A DNA stretch of 64,000 nt from positions 1 through 64,000 of the forward strand of contig QLIY01000758.1 in the NCBI GenBank assembly GCA_003260075.1, written 5' to 3'. Position 1 is the stretch's first letter. Each line of letters starts with the position of its first letter. Below, piece after piece: positions 46,020 to 58,599 of this stretch. The stretch comes from Phallusia mammillata (Eukaryota; Chordata; Ascidiacea; Phlebobranchia; Ascidiidae). The notes beneath the pieces were generated by a model. It saw only the letters and a program-made list of their open reading frames with translations, had not been told where the DNA came from and searched no databases. Both the position numbers and the translations under genes were made by a program.

Positions 46020-49000
46020 TTGAGTACATTACAGAGAAAGTGATTTAATGAAAAGCTATTAAACTCAAAGATAACTTGTTTAAAGTTCTGAGCGTTTTGT
46101 GATACAAGCAGAAATATAAAGACATAAACTCAAACTGCACATTTGCGACGTTAATCCGTCTCAAATAGTTTAGTTGTTATCTCTTAATGTTAATCTGCTA
46201 ATGCGTTTAGGACTAGACAAAGATTGATAAAGGAATAATTTGGAAAATATTAAAACGTGTCACGAAAACACTGAGCTTTATTCAATATTTTCACTTCTGT
46301 TTTGTTATTTTTGCTGCGTTCAGCTGGTTAAAGGCTGGTTGATTTAATGTCAGTTTTCGTCGATATGTAGCAGCAGTATTTTATCTTTAACATATATATA
46401 GGTATATTATGTTGGGATATCTATTGAAAGCTTTCGATCACAATATAGCTGCAATATTAAACCTCTTTAAAAGTTTCCCGAAATAAAACTAACTCAAGAA
46501 CAGGCGCGTAGTTTAGCGATAACAAACTGTAGAACTGTCTTTTCACTACAACTGCGCCATATTCGCGCAACTCCCAAATTTAGCCAGCCCCCCCCCCTTT
46601 GCGAAGTTAAATACGCCAGAAGGGGCGTATCCGTTTCAAGTAGTTTAGTTTTTATCTGTTAATGCGTTTAGTTTAAATACTATGAATGTAAAGAAACAGG
46701 TTTATCCCCCCCCCCATAGAACCGGCTGAAAAATATGACTTTTGTGATAGAACCGACTGACAACAAATTTGAATCCCACCACTGGGTTTATCCATATATA
46801 TCCCATCTAATGTTGCTTAAAAAGCCCGGATTAATTTCGAACGCATTTGTTTGCACACAATAGGCGTATACAAGTCTGGTGCATATGGCTATTAGGTTAC
46901 TATTTCAAGTAGCACAATATCTGTTTAAAGCAGTTTGAAAATCAAAATATTTAGCAAAAGAGTTTTATTTGCATCACAACCGCCTGCACATATATTCTAA
47001 TAAACATGTTCACGGCCGCACAAACTCGTCTCTGTGGTCGCGTGTAGCCGTACGACCGCAGGTTGTGCACCCCTGGTTTAGATGACCAAAGAAATAATTC
47101 AGAAAATATTGAAACGTGTTACGAAACTACTGGATTTCATTCTACGTTTTAACTTCTGATTTGTTTCTTCAGCCGAGTTTAGCTTGTCAAAGGCATTGAT
47201 CGAGTTAATGTGAGTTTTCGTCGATACGCGACATCAGTATTTTGTCTTTAAAATGTATGGGGTCAAATTATGTTGGGATATCCATTGAAAGCTGTTGATC
47301 ACAATAATAGCTGTGATGTTAAATCTCTTTAAAAACCAACTCAAGAAAAGGCGCGTAGTTTAGCGATAACAAACTGTAGAACTATTATTTTATTACAACT
47401 GCGCCAAATTCGCGCAACTCCCGCATTTAGTCACAGCAATATTCCCCCCCCCCCTAACTCAAGAACAGGCGCGTAGTTTAGCGATAACAAACTGTAGAAC
47501 TATCTTTTCACTACAACTGCGCCATATTCGCGCCATATTCGCGCAACTCCCGCATTTAGCCACAGCAATATTTTTGCCCCGCTTAATTCGGACATTCCGA
47601 CAACAACGCGAAGCGTGTTTTCCCTGCATTGCAGCACATTGAACTGAAACATGAGCAAAACAGAGAGGAATGTGAGGAGAAGTGTTGTGTTGGTCAACAA
47701 CCGTAATTAACCTCTTAACCCATAATTATTGTTGTAGTTTTGCTACTTTCGGATATTGAGATTAATCTCTGCATGAAGCGGGAGTTTTTGAGTTCGGTTG
47801 GTCATTGGTCGTTGGTTAACCGGGAGTTTCAGATTAAACAGTTTGTTTCGTTTTAAAATTGTTGTCGATACGAATGTTGGTTTGGGGAAAGTACATGCAA
47901 AGCCACTTGTAGCCAATGGTTTCAAATGTGAAATATATTGGCATAAAAGGTTTGTGTAGTTAGCTAATACATAAGTATATGCCTTTATACGTTTGTGACA
48001 TAAATTCAAAGTAGCGAACAGATAATTGATTGGTCCTTGAACAAAAGTTAATTTTAGTGCCATTTTATCAATGCGAATGGCTCAAATCGTAACTACATGT
48101 AAATATATAGCAAAGTCTTAAATTAATTCCTACTATGCAAAATGTGGAACCACTGCAAGTTACAAGAAAGTAAGAGTGAAGTTACTTGTCAATAGGACCA
48201 TTGTTAAGAACTTGAAATGTTTATGCAGCTATCTAACACATTTAGGTTTAGCATTTCAAATCCACAACCTTACAACGCAATCACCTTAACGTTTTTTTGT
48301 TGGTTTTTGAGCAAAAAGTATTTAAATAAGACTTTGAGACATAATTGAAGCATAAAATGTTTCGTTACTTAAGCAGCAATTTTGTTGAAATTGTATCAAA
48401 TTTAAATGACCGAGACCGTGATAACATGTAAATGAATCGCTAATCCTTACTATGTAAATTGTCCCCCCCCCCGTTTTTTCTAAAATGCGCCTTAAAAGAA
48501 AAAAGTTTGGGAACCACTGCGACTTAACCCATGGATAATTAGTTGTTGTATTTTTGCTACTTTCGGATTTTGAGATTAATCTCTACATAAAGCGGGATTT
48601 TTGCACTTCGGTTAGTCGTTGGTTAACCGGGAGTTTTAGATTTAAGAATCTTGTTTCGTTTTAAAGTTGTTGTCGATACAAATGGTGGTTTTGGGAAATT
48701 ACGTGTAAATCCATTTGTTGTCACTGGTTTTAGATGTGAAATATTGGCACAAAAGGTTTTTGTAATTTGGTAATACATAAGTAGGCCTATACATAAGTTT
48801 GAGGCATAAATTTAAAGTAGCGAACAAATAATTGATTGGTCCTTCAGCAACAGTTGGCTTTGTCCCCCCCCCCCCCCTTTGTTGCAACCTTATCAATGCA
48901 AATGAATGAAACCGTAACTACATGTAAATGTATAACGAAGTCTTAAATTAATTCCTACTATGCAAAATGTGAAACGCTGCAAGTATAAAGTCCAAAACGT

Positions 49001-49110
49001 TATTTTAGATAACCTACTACTGCATGCAAATGTATGGAAATGTAAATTCTTGCACGCAAACAAGGTTAAAAACCAAATCTCACAACACCACAGGAATTTT
49101 AATTTTTCTC
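46020..49110. repeat. Diverged tandem duplications, non-coding
   Basis: 46290-46560 and 47110-47440 are about 80-85 percent alike by eye, with a third partial copy at 47455-47570. 47715-48140 resembles 48520-48970 in the same way. These differences exceed those of the allelic joins, so real duplications are likely. C-runs at 46588, 46706, 47444, 48463 and 48864 add assembly joins. No gene recognised. Confidence 0.55.
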
Positions 49111-49114
49111 GCAG

Positions 49115-49299
49115 CTGAACTATATGTAAAGTATGACGTCAACACGCTACGAAAATATTGTGCACGTGATCTTGGTAAGACTGTGTGTGACGTAGTGGCT
49201 ACGCAAATGCGCCATTCTGTCGACAATCTGATAAAATCAAAAATCCGTCGCCCTAATTTATACGATGATCGCACCAATCTGAAGTTTAGACGGCAATGA
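49115..49299 (+). other. Possible terminal exon, unidentified
   Basis: A CTCGCAG acceptor-like site precedes an open frame (reading DVNTLRKYCARDLGKTVC) that ends FRRQ and a stop at 49299. The allelic copy after the C-run (49317-49394) also stops at the next codon position (CGATAA for CAATGA), which fits a real C-terminus. No upstream exons recognised. Confidence 0.35.
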
Positions 49300-50020
49300 A
49301 CGTGACCCCCCCCCCCGACAATCTGATAAAATCAAAAATCCGTCGCCCTAATTTATACGATGACCGAACCAATCTGAAGTTTAGACGGCGATAAACGTGG
49401 TCGCCTTTGGCACATTGGCTGCAGCCAAATTTTTTTTTTTTTGCACCAAAATAACAACAAACCAAAAACATTATCTGGGCATATGCAGCTTACAAGTGCA
49501 TGTTATTTGTAATTGATGTTGACTGACATTCAATGCGCAATTTCTGTTGGTTTTCTTTTTTAACCAGAAACAAACAAGCCAGTATGCTAGTATAAAACAT
49601 AACGTTTTGACATCAACTTGTGTCATTATCAAATGAATAAATCTAAAACCCCCCCCCCCAAAGCAGTAAAAAAGGCAATAAACACAAGCGCGAAAGGCAG
49701 GTTAAAAACGTAAAGATAACGGCGATAAAAAGTTTTTTTTTAATTTATGGAACTTTTTTTTAAACCAGCATGTTACGGTACACCAATTTTCTTAAAGCAT
49801 TAACGGTTATTTCCAACATGCTTCATCACATATTATCACGAACAAAAGCAAGTGTTGGTTCGTAAAAATAAACTCGACCAGTGCGGAAAATGGCCACGTT
49901 CCAAAATAACCCACGTGCGCCCAACTTAAAAAAAAATCCCGGTTGTTGCTAATCGCGGTTAATTGGTTGAAGAAATATTATGGGTGAAAACCCGAATGTT
50001 CAGCTAATAACTGGTGACGC

Positions 50021-50233
50021 TCACCGTCGATACAGGGTGTGTTGCAGGGTTGCACTGAAATAGACGTAACCCTGAGGCAAAACCTGATCTGAGCTACCAG
50101 GCTCTGACGTGAACAATGCAACGTCACCGAAATCTGGATGACCAAGCGGTTTATCAGCGCCGCATATCATATATAATACACACGCACATCGTACGATGAA
50201 CTTCAAGGCTTGACATTCTTCGCGGTGTTTCAA
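50021..50233 (-). other. Exon-like ORF, minus strand, unidentified
   Basis: Open for 70 codons with balanced composition (reading GADKPLGHPDFGDVALFT) and ending LYRR and a stop. The 5' half is partly duplicated after the C-run at 50291-50303. No family recognised. Confidence 0.25.
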
Positions 50234-50503
50234 GTACCTCTTAACGTTTCATGTGGTTGTATAAACTAACGGCGATCAAACGGGATGCCACCCCCCCCCC
50301 CCCATCGTACGATGAACTTCAAGGCTTGACATTCTTCGCGGTGTTTCAAGTGCCTCTTAACGTTTCATGTGGTTGTATAAACTAACAGCGATCAAACGGG
50401 ATGCCACCTTATTTCGTTACCTGCCTGACTTGTATGCATTTTGCTACTTAGCAAACTGACATCTCATCTTCGATGGTTAATTAACGCTTTCATCTTTTTA
50501 CAG

Positions 50504-50615
50504 ATTTGCTGACAAGTATTTTTGTGGCACGAAAATCGAAAACAAACCCGTGTTTCACTCTCCCACCACGCTGTGCAGAAAAATCAGCAGCGCCTTGCGT
50601 CAAACCAGACTGCTG
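50504..50615 (+). other. Splice-bounded exon-like ORF, unidentified
   Basis: TTTTTACAG acceptor, a 112-bp open stretch (reading FADKYFCGTKIENKPVFHSP), then a GTAAGTG donor. The C-run join at 50626-50637 follows at once, so the next exon may be displaced. It lies about 650 bp upstream of the Ly6 gene on the same strand. Its phase (2 in, 0 out) does not link to that gene. Confidence 0.4.
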
Positions 50616-50989
50616 GTAAGTGTTACCCCCCCCCCCCAACAGGTAAATTGAATATTATATTATAACTTCATACAAAAGCAGAGCTCAACGAACAGTGGTT
50701 TGTTAAGTTCAACGTTCAACGTAATTAAAAATTCTGGCAATTTTGAAGACAAAAACACATTCCCCATATTGACAATACATTTATAAACTATAATTGTTAT
50801 GAACGTAAATATTTTTCATGCGGTGATTTAATGGTGATACTTTAACGAAAATTGGGGACTTCTTGTGCCACTGTTAGGTCCCACTTTAAAAGGACTAAAT
50901 ATGTTTTCCCGAGCAATTAAACATTTTTGAAGTTTCTGCTAAATCGGCAATATTCCGAAAACAGCTTTCAACGACGGATTTAAATTTAA

Positions 50990-51052
50990 TTGCCGGTTTG
51001 CTCGACGCCGGGCAGAAAATTTATTTGCCGGTTTGCTCGACGCCGAGATAAA
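50990..51052 (+). repeat. Short tandem duplication
   Basis: TTGCCGGTTTGCTCGACGCC occurs at about 50990 and again at about 51025, upstream of the Ly6 gene TATA box. No C-run lies between the copies. Confidence 0.6.
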
Positions 51053-51205
51053 GAACTTTTTCTCCTCGTTATCGTTGAGCAGATCTGGTGTCAACAAGTT
51101 TCAACCAAACCCAGCTTCTATGAATTCAAGAAAACCCGATTTTCTGAATATTGTCGTCACAAAAAATGCAACAAAAACCTTTTTTCACTTTTCCATTTCC
51201 GCGTG

Positions 51206-51275
51206 TATATAAACCGGTGCAAGGCAATACTGGGTAAGTTTGGGTAAAGGGCAGGAATATATTTTTGTCTTTAGC
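51206..51275 (+). promoter_or_regulatory. TATA box and short 5' leader intron/outron
   Basis: TATATAAA at 51206-51213 is followed about 20 nt later by GGTAAGTT (donor-like, GT at 51234). A pyrimidine-rich acceptor TTTTTGTCTTTAG ends at 51274, 4 nt before the start codon of the Ly6/CCP/vWA gene. Either a roughly 40-nt 5' UTR intron, or an outron used for spliced-leader trans-splicing, as known in Ciona. Confidence 0.45.
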
Positions 51276-51278
51276 ACA

Positions 51279-54200
51279 ATGCACAGCAAAATGAAACTGA
51301 TTCTATTTGCCATTATAAGTACCAACTTGTTGCTACTCAGTAAAGGTAGGAATATTGGTTAGATTATGGGTTTTTATCGCTTAAACACCAAGACAACTTT
51401 TGATGAAACATGAAAACTCTGATGCCAACGGCACACAAATAAACTTGTATTTTTTTCACAGCTTTGAATTGTTGGGTTTGCGAGAATGAAGGAAGCAACA
51501 GCGCTTGCATCAGCAACGGACAACTCAAGCAATGTCTTTCAAATGAGGTAATTTTATCGTAGACACTCTAAAACGCAAAACAAATACTTCATAGCTATTT
51601 TAGTTATTCTCTTGTGCAGCGACAACTTTGCAAGTTCGATATTGATATTCGATATTTTAACGCTGGTTTAATGTGAAGCATATTTTCATTTTTTTTTAAT
51701 TAAACATTTTTTTCTATTTCACTTCCCGGGCATTGTATTGTGAAGCTTATAGTAACATTTTTCAGCTTGTGAATATTTTAATGCGTTGCTGTCGCTCTAA
51801 ACTTAAATGTTGTATGTGCGATTTCACACGTGTACGTTGTGGTGTTTGAAAATTATGATTTCGACTGAAGGGAGCATGTCAAAACGAGATGAGACGAAAT
51901 GACGGGAGATTGCAGATTACCAAGCGGTGCAAGCAGACGTTGGCTTGTGACAACAACTTTGATCAGGTGAGATCCCTGTAGCTTAGAAGGTCTTTCACGT
52001 TTATTCTTGATTTGAAGGTTTTGTAATTATTGTATCTATGGTTTGCAACCGTATTAAGACCAATTTTGCTATTTTATTTAGTGATAACAGATCGAAACAC
52101 GCAAACAATAAAGTTGGGTATAATTGTAAGGTAAATAAAACTGTATATTTAGACTGTTTCATGAAGAACAGGTACAAAGCATAAATCATTTCTTTAAAAA
52201 CAGAAATATATATTTCGCCTTGAATACACAGGCATCATCANGTGTCTGCTTTTTTACAGAAACTGATGATGCCTGTGTATTCAAGGCGAAATATATATTT
52301 CTGTTTTTAAAGAAATGATTTATGCTTTGTACCTGTTCTTCATGAAACAGTCTAAATATACTACTGATAAGAAGCAAGAATCTTTCTTTTTTACATTCTA
52401 TTGTCTGCGGGAGATTCCTTAGGTGACAAAAGTTTTTCGGCTCAGTAAATAAAACTGAATATGAACACGCCTCTGTATTAAATCATCGATATTGTGTGGT
52501 GCAGGTTTTATTCGAACCTCAGTTTTTGTTGCATTAATGTTTAAGTTTGTCCTATGGGATTTTTCAGAACGAACGCGCAGCCTGGTTTCCCACCCAATGC
52601 AACATTGATGCCCCAAACACACACTGCAAGTGTTGCTGCAACTTTGATCTGTGCAACAAGCGACAACTGCAATGTCTTGAATGTGAGTATTTCACGTAAC
52701 CTAGAGAATACGACATCATGACGTCGCTTAAAGCTGGATGGTACCAGGCACAAAAACATTGCAACAACATCACGAAATGTCAATTTAGAGTTTTCAATGT
52801 TTAATCACGTTTGTGGAGTTGTTGCGGCTTTTGCATGAATGCAGAAGTTACCCACATTTAACGCCGTCTGTAGAATTTTGCCTTGGGTGAAAGAATGTTA
52901 TATTGTAGTTGAAAAAGCTGACTTGTATTTGACCTTGCCTTTGCATTGAGTCACGTTTGAGCAGTATTCCTTAACTCTGAGTTTACTGGCTCTGGGCAAA
53001 GTCTGACAAAGGTTGTTGTAAATTAGTCATGACCTCACTGCATTTTTTTCAACTTTCGCCTGCCACTTTGCACACTTACTTACTGATAATCCTCAGATAA
53101 AATGTTACAAAAGTACGAAAAACACAGCTCTGGTATCAAGACATCTTAACGAACTTCGTTATTTCTATCAGACGTCCAATGCCCTCGTCTGACCGCACCT
53201 CACAGCGGATGGATGGATTGCAGCGAAGACAACATACTGGACAGCACATGTCAGTTCCATTGTGACGAAGGCTACACGCTGGAGGGCAGCAGTGAGACCC
53301 AATGTGTTGATGACCACGTGGATGACAACCAAGGCGTATGGACACAACCTGCACCAGTTTGTCTGCCATATGGTAAGTGCGATCGAACAATTGCTCTCGC
53401 GACTATTATTGATGTCATATAATGTATTACATGAATGCAAAATCTTCACTGTGACGTCACTACCTGATATATGACGTCAGTTACCGTTGCAACGGGCCGA
53501 TTCTATAGCCAATGGTCTATGCTAAGGCGTTCGAAATAAAACAAAGAAACCATCATAAATTATGCATATAGTGTCCCTAAAATGAAATAATAGACTTTTT
53601 TTTATCAATAGACTGTATAAAAGACCATAATAATATACTTGCATTTCCTATTTTTCACCAAATCCACACACTTTTCACACAGAACCTCTATGCGAGCATC
53701 TCGTTCTCGACAAAGGATCGTTCCATTGCACCAATGGCAATCGCATCGGTTCTGTTTGTTACGTCACATGTTCGAGCGGTCAACTTTACCCCCCAAACTC
53801 GAACAACATCACATGTGGGGACCCCTTTATTCCCCCTGCATTCCAACCCCACCCCAGATGGAGTTTACCTCCTGAGAGGTGGAACGTCACAAGACCATGT
53901 TGTGTGGGTGAGTGTCACACTATTTTTGTGGTTATAATCCAGAGGTTGAATTGTTACAATATCATAGTTACTAGTGGATGCAAATTGCTGCTATTTCGTT
54001 GCTTGACACACCACTTGTCCTACTACACCGTTACACGGTAACTTAGTTTAACTTTTGAGCCCGATTTGTTGGCCGCTTAGATGTGTTGAAATCCATGTTC
54101 TTCAACTTTGTAAGTTTCTGTACAGTGACATAGTCTGCATGAGCAGTGTGCACGGTGTGGCCACACACCTGTTTATACACAGCACAGATTTTCATATGAA

Positions 54201-54650
54201 TGATGGACATACACACAATCTCCCTGAGTACACTGAGGACCACTGTGAGCAACATTAGATGTACACGCTGTGGCCACACGTCAGCCTCACGTAGCATAGA
54301 TTTCTAGAAGCCCGATTAAGCAGCGCATAAACGAAGCATTGGAGAAGTAGTATAATAATCTAAACACATATTTCCCTTCATCTTCCGCAGATCAATGTCC
54401 GCCTCACGCGCACATGGACGCTTGCATCGTTCTCGACTCTACAAACTCAGTGGGAGGAAGCAACTGGGAGATAATGAAGGATTTCGCAATCAGGATGATC
54501 CAGTTAGTGAAAATGAATAACTTGAAATAAATTTTAAACTTGAATGTACACATTTAAAGACTATTATTCCGTTGATCTAACATATCTTAATGCTAAAAAG
54601 ACAGGAAGAGTGTGCAAGTTTTTTAACCAGTCTTGTTAGGACTCTTTCGA

Positions 54651-54704
<54 letters not shown>

Positions 54705-57700
54705 CCGGCCGCCGTTGCTATGATATTGAAATAAATCATTCTTTAGGTCATTCGACGTCGACTCGGGGAATACCCGCTTCTCAGTTTTCCGTTTCGGTAC
54801 TTTCCCTCACAGCAGATCGCAACTGAAGTTCAACAGTTATGTTCGCAACAAAGCCGGCTTGCTGGGTGCCGTGAGAAAACTGGATTGGTTGAAAGCCGGA
54901 AGTAAGTGATTGTGGATCATAACAAAGATTGTTTACAACTTTTCATTTACCTTTGGGATATTTTTTAAGTATAAAGTAAATATAGTCATAAGTGAATATT
55001 CAAAAAAAAGTTGTATAAATTTGTATAAAGCTAACTATGTATGTATACTTTAGGGGTATTTAGTTAAATGTTATCTTACGTTAAAGCATTTGTTTAAATT
55101 CCGCTTTTAGAACTTTTTCAAACTCGTATTAAAACCCCCCCCCCAACAAAGATTGTTTACAACTTTTCATTTACCTTTGGGATATTTTTTAACTAAAAGT
55201 AAACAATATCGTAGGTTAATGATCAAAGTAAATTTATTAATATGTACATAAGCCACTGCATATATGTATGTGTGTATATAAAGCCAAATATAAAATGTAA
55301 ACATTCCGGGTATTACAGCTAAATATTATCTTGCGTTAAAGACTCTGCTTTTAGGACTTTTTCAAAATCGTATTAAAACCTCACGCCGCCTCATTTATCT
55401 CGTTTCAATCGATCACGTCGGTTCAAATTTAGTTCTTCTGGTTTTCCTTGAAGGAATTTAATCTGATCGATCCCCTTTAAAGCAACACCGACTCTTGCAA
55501 CACTTCGGTTAAGTTTAGGTGAAACTTCATGTTTCCAGGCACGTTTATCGGACGAGCGCTCACTCACGCAAACACGACCATGTTTAAGTACGAGAATGGA
55601 GATCGGCCTTCTGCTCCCAACATTCTGTTCGTTATCACAGATGGAAGGTCACACGACGATGTCAAGGTCATTTCAGAAGTCCTTCGAGCACGTGGCGTTA
55701 AGGTTTGTATCTTATATATTTTGATGATTGTAGGTTTTGGGAAACAAGATTTTGCTGAACTAAAATATCATTTCCCCCCCCCCCCCGTCATCACCGACGG
55801 AAGGTCACATGACGATGTCAAGGTCATTTCAGAAGTCCTTCGAGCACGTGGCGTCAAGGTCAGTCGCTGAAATATTTTGATGGCTGTAGGTTTCAGAAAA
55901 AAAGATTTGCTGAATTAAAAAATCATTTTCCCCTATTCCAAGGTCAAAAGACAAAATATATGCCCCTTTAAACTTGTGTTAATGCCCCCCGTTAACTAAA
56001 GTTTCATTATATCACAAAGATTTGTAAAATATAAAGCAGCATTTCATTATACCGCCATTTAATATTACACGTTGCCAAACTTTAAAATTGTGCGTCAACA
56101 AGCCTTATGTTGGATTGTTACTCACAAAAAAGAAAAAGTTTAATGGTAAAAATAACGGCCCAAATAGACCGAAAAAGCGACATGTTTTAACGCTTGTTTC
56201 GTATCTTTTTATCATTCCTTCATGCGACTGTGTATATAAACGGGTGTACTCCCCCCCCCCATTCCTATAAAGGTGAAAAGACAAAATAAACTTCACCTCA
56301 AACTTGTAGCAATACCACAGTTAACTAAAGTTTCATTATATTACACAGATTTGTAAAATATAAAACAGCCTTATATTGGGTCGTCGCTGACTTATCAGCA
56401 GAAACACAAGACAAAGAACAAGTTTATTGGTGAAAGTAACGGCCAAAATAGGCGTAAAAAGCGACATGCTTTACCACATGTTTTGCGACTTTTTATCATT
56501 CAACAATGCGACTCAAGTGTATATAAACGAGTGTAACTGATGTGACCCTTCATATCACTTATGATGGCATGAGCATTTGACGAAACGTATGAAATATAAA
56601 GCATGTCGCTTTTTACGTCTATTTTGGCCGGTATTTTCACTATTAAACTAATGAATAGATGCGTATATAGTGTCCCAAAGAACGAGTTTGATGTGTATTT
56701 GTTTGTTAGATTTTTGTGATCAGTGTCACACCTCTACACGGCAAAGCTGATGAGGTACAACTGATGGAAATAGCCGGGGATGAGAGTCGGATCTTCTCAA
56801 CTAAACTCGGCTTCGATGAGTTGAGGGACACCGTGTTTTCCGACAAAGTGACGCTGGAAATATGCGGAAACCCTTGCGACAGTAAGTGAAAGGTTATAGC
56901 CTTTAACCCTGGTGCAAACGGACGGGTTCAAAGGTCATCGGTAATAAATTATTTTATTAAATTTGCTGTAGACAGGGTTGCCATGGACATAAACCCAAAA
57001 ATAAGGACACCTACAAAATTTAGTTTTCATACGAAACGAAACAAACGTTTTTGAACCAATCTTTGCATTTATACGAGCAATGGCATATACCATATTTTTT
57101 GCCAGAAACAATCTGTTCCAGCAACTTCTTGTTCTTTGGAAAATCCCTCGTTCATCTCACGGAAGCTCAGGTCTAGGTGTAATTGTTGAAAATAAGGACT
57201 CAAAAACAAGGACATTTTTTAGACATTAGAACAACACATTTGATACATTGCCGTTAAAAATAAGGACAAATCTAAGAAATAAGGACGGTATATGGCAATC
57301 TAGGCTATAAGCAAAGAGGTTATAAAAACGTGTTAAAGTTGCTATCTGGTAAGCATCTTGACAAGCGATTTTTATGTTTGAGATAAGTGTCTTAAAAACA
57401 ACAAACTTTGACTGATTTACCTGAGAAAGTCAAAAAATGCACACCACTGCATGCCTCGTAGCTACGCCGTGTTTTAATGTTTAAAATCCGGTCAAACATC
57501 AAAACAAATTCTGTTCACGAAGTCTAACGGTTTTGTTGCCGCGATAGTCGATGTAACGCTTTTTGGTGCGCTAAAATTATCCTTTACGTCGTTTACGAGT
57601 TTACGTAATGGTTGTTAATGAGCGCACATGAACGAACACACCTTTGCTGGTTACAAGATTTAAACGATTACAAAACAACGGACAAAAGAGCCCAAAAGCT

Positions 57701-58520
57701 CAATAGGGAACCCTTAAAATTTCAAAATCATGAACATATGGATGGATGCTTTTTTTGTTGGATCACACTAAGTTTCGTCACTTTTATGTGTTTTTAATTT
57801 CTTCCTCTGCAGCCATTCACTGCCATCCACCCCAAGAAAAATCCCCCCCCCCCTGTACACTTAAGAACGAACGCACTTTACCTGGTTACGAGATTTACAC
57901 GATCACCAAACCACGAACCAAAGCGCCTAAAAGCTCAATGTAGAACCCTTAACGTTTCAAAATCATGAACGTATCGATGGATGTATTTCGTGTCTCTTTT
58001 TTTTTGAACCATACTTAGTTTGTCACTTTTATGTGTTTTTGCTTTATCCTCTGTAGCAATTCATTGCCACCCGCCCCGCGAAAAACCCGAAAACGGTCAG
58101 ATAGTTTGCAGCAACGGTGACCTTCTCAACAGCACGTGTTCATTCACCTGTGACGAGGGCTACGTCATCAGAGGTTCTAACGTCACAACTTGTTTGGATG
58201 ATGGAAACGGGGACAACGAGGGCGTGTGGAGCCATCCCGCACCTAAGTGTAGGATTATCGGTAAATTGAAACTTTTGTGTGGATATTTTGTTGTTTTGAG
58301 TAATGGCTATTTGTATTTGTGTAAATGTAAATTTCCGTTTCTACATTCGGAAAACCAGGTCGTATAATTTTTCAGGTTAAATGCTTCAAAACTTTTTGCC
58401 CATGTATCCCGAGGATGATAAAATATTTTAGGTCTTTTCATTGCTAAAAATTAGCAGTTTTTTGAAGGCCGGTCCGCGATAATATTTCAGTTTAAAAAAC
58501 GGTCCGTATTAAAAATAGGT

Positions 58521-58599
<79 letters not shown>

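Larger units (their letters stand above)
51462..52682 (+). other. Ly6/uPAR (three-finger) domain of the modular gene
   Basis: Three exons after the signal peptide encode a domain with CWVC at the start, spaced cysteines, and the closing CKCCCNFDLCN, which is the LU-domain ending (CC...D.CN). About ten cysteines are present. Exon phases are 1-0, 0-0, 0-1. Confidence 0.8.
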
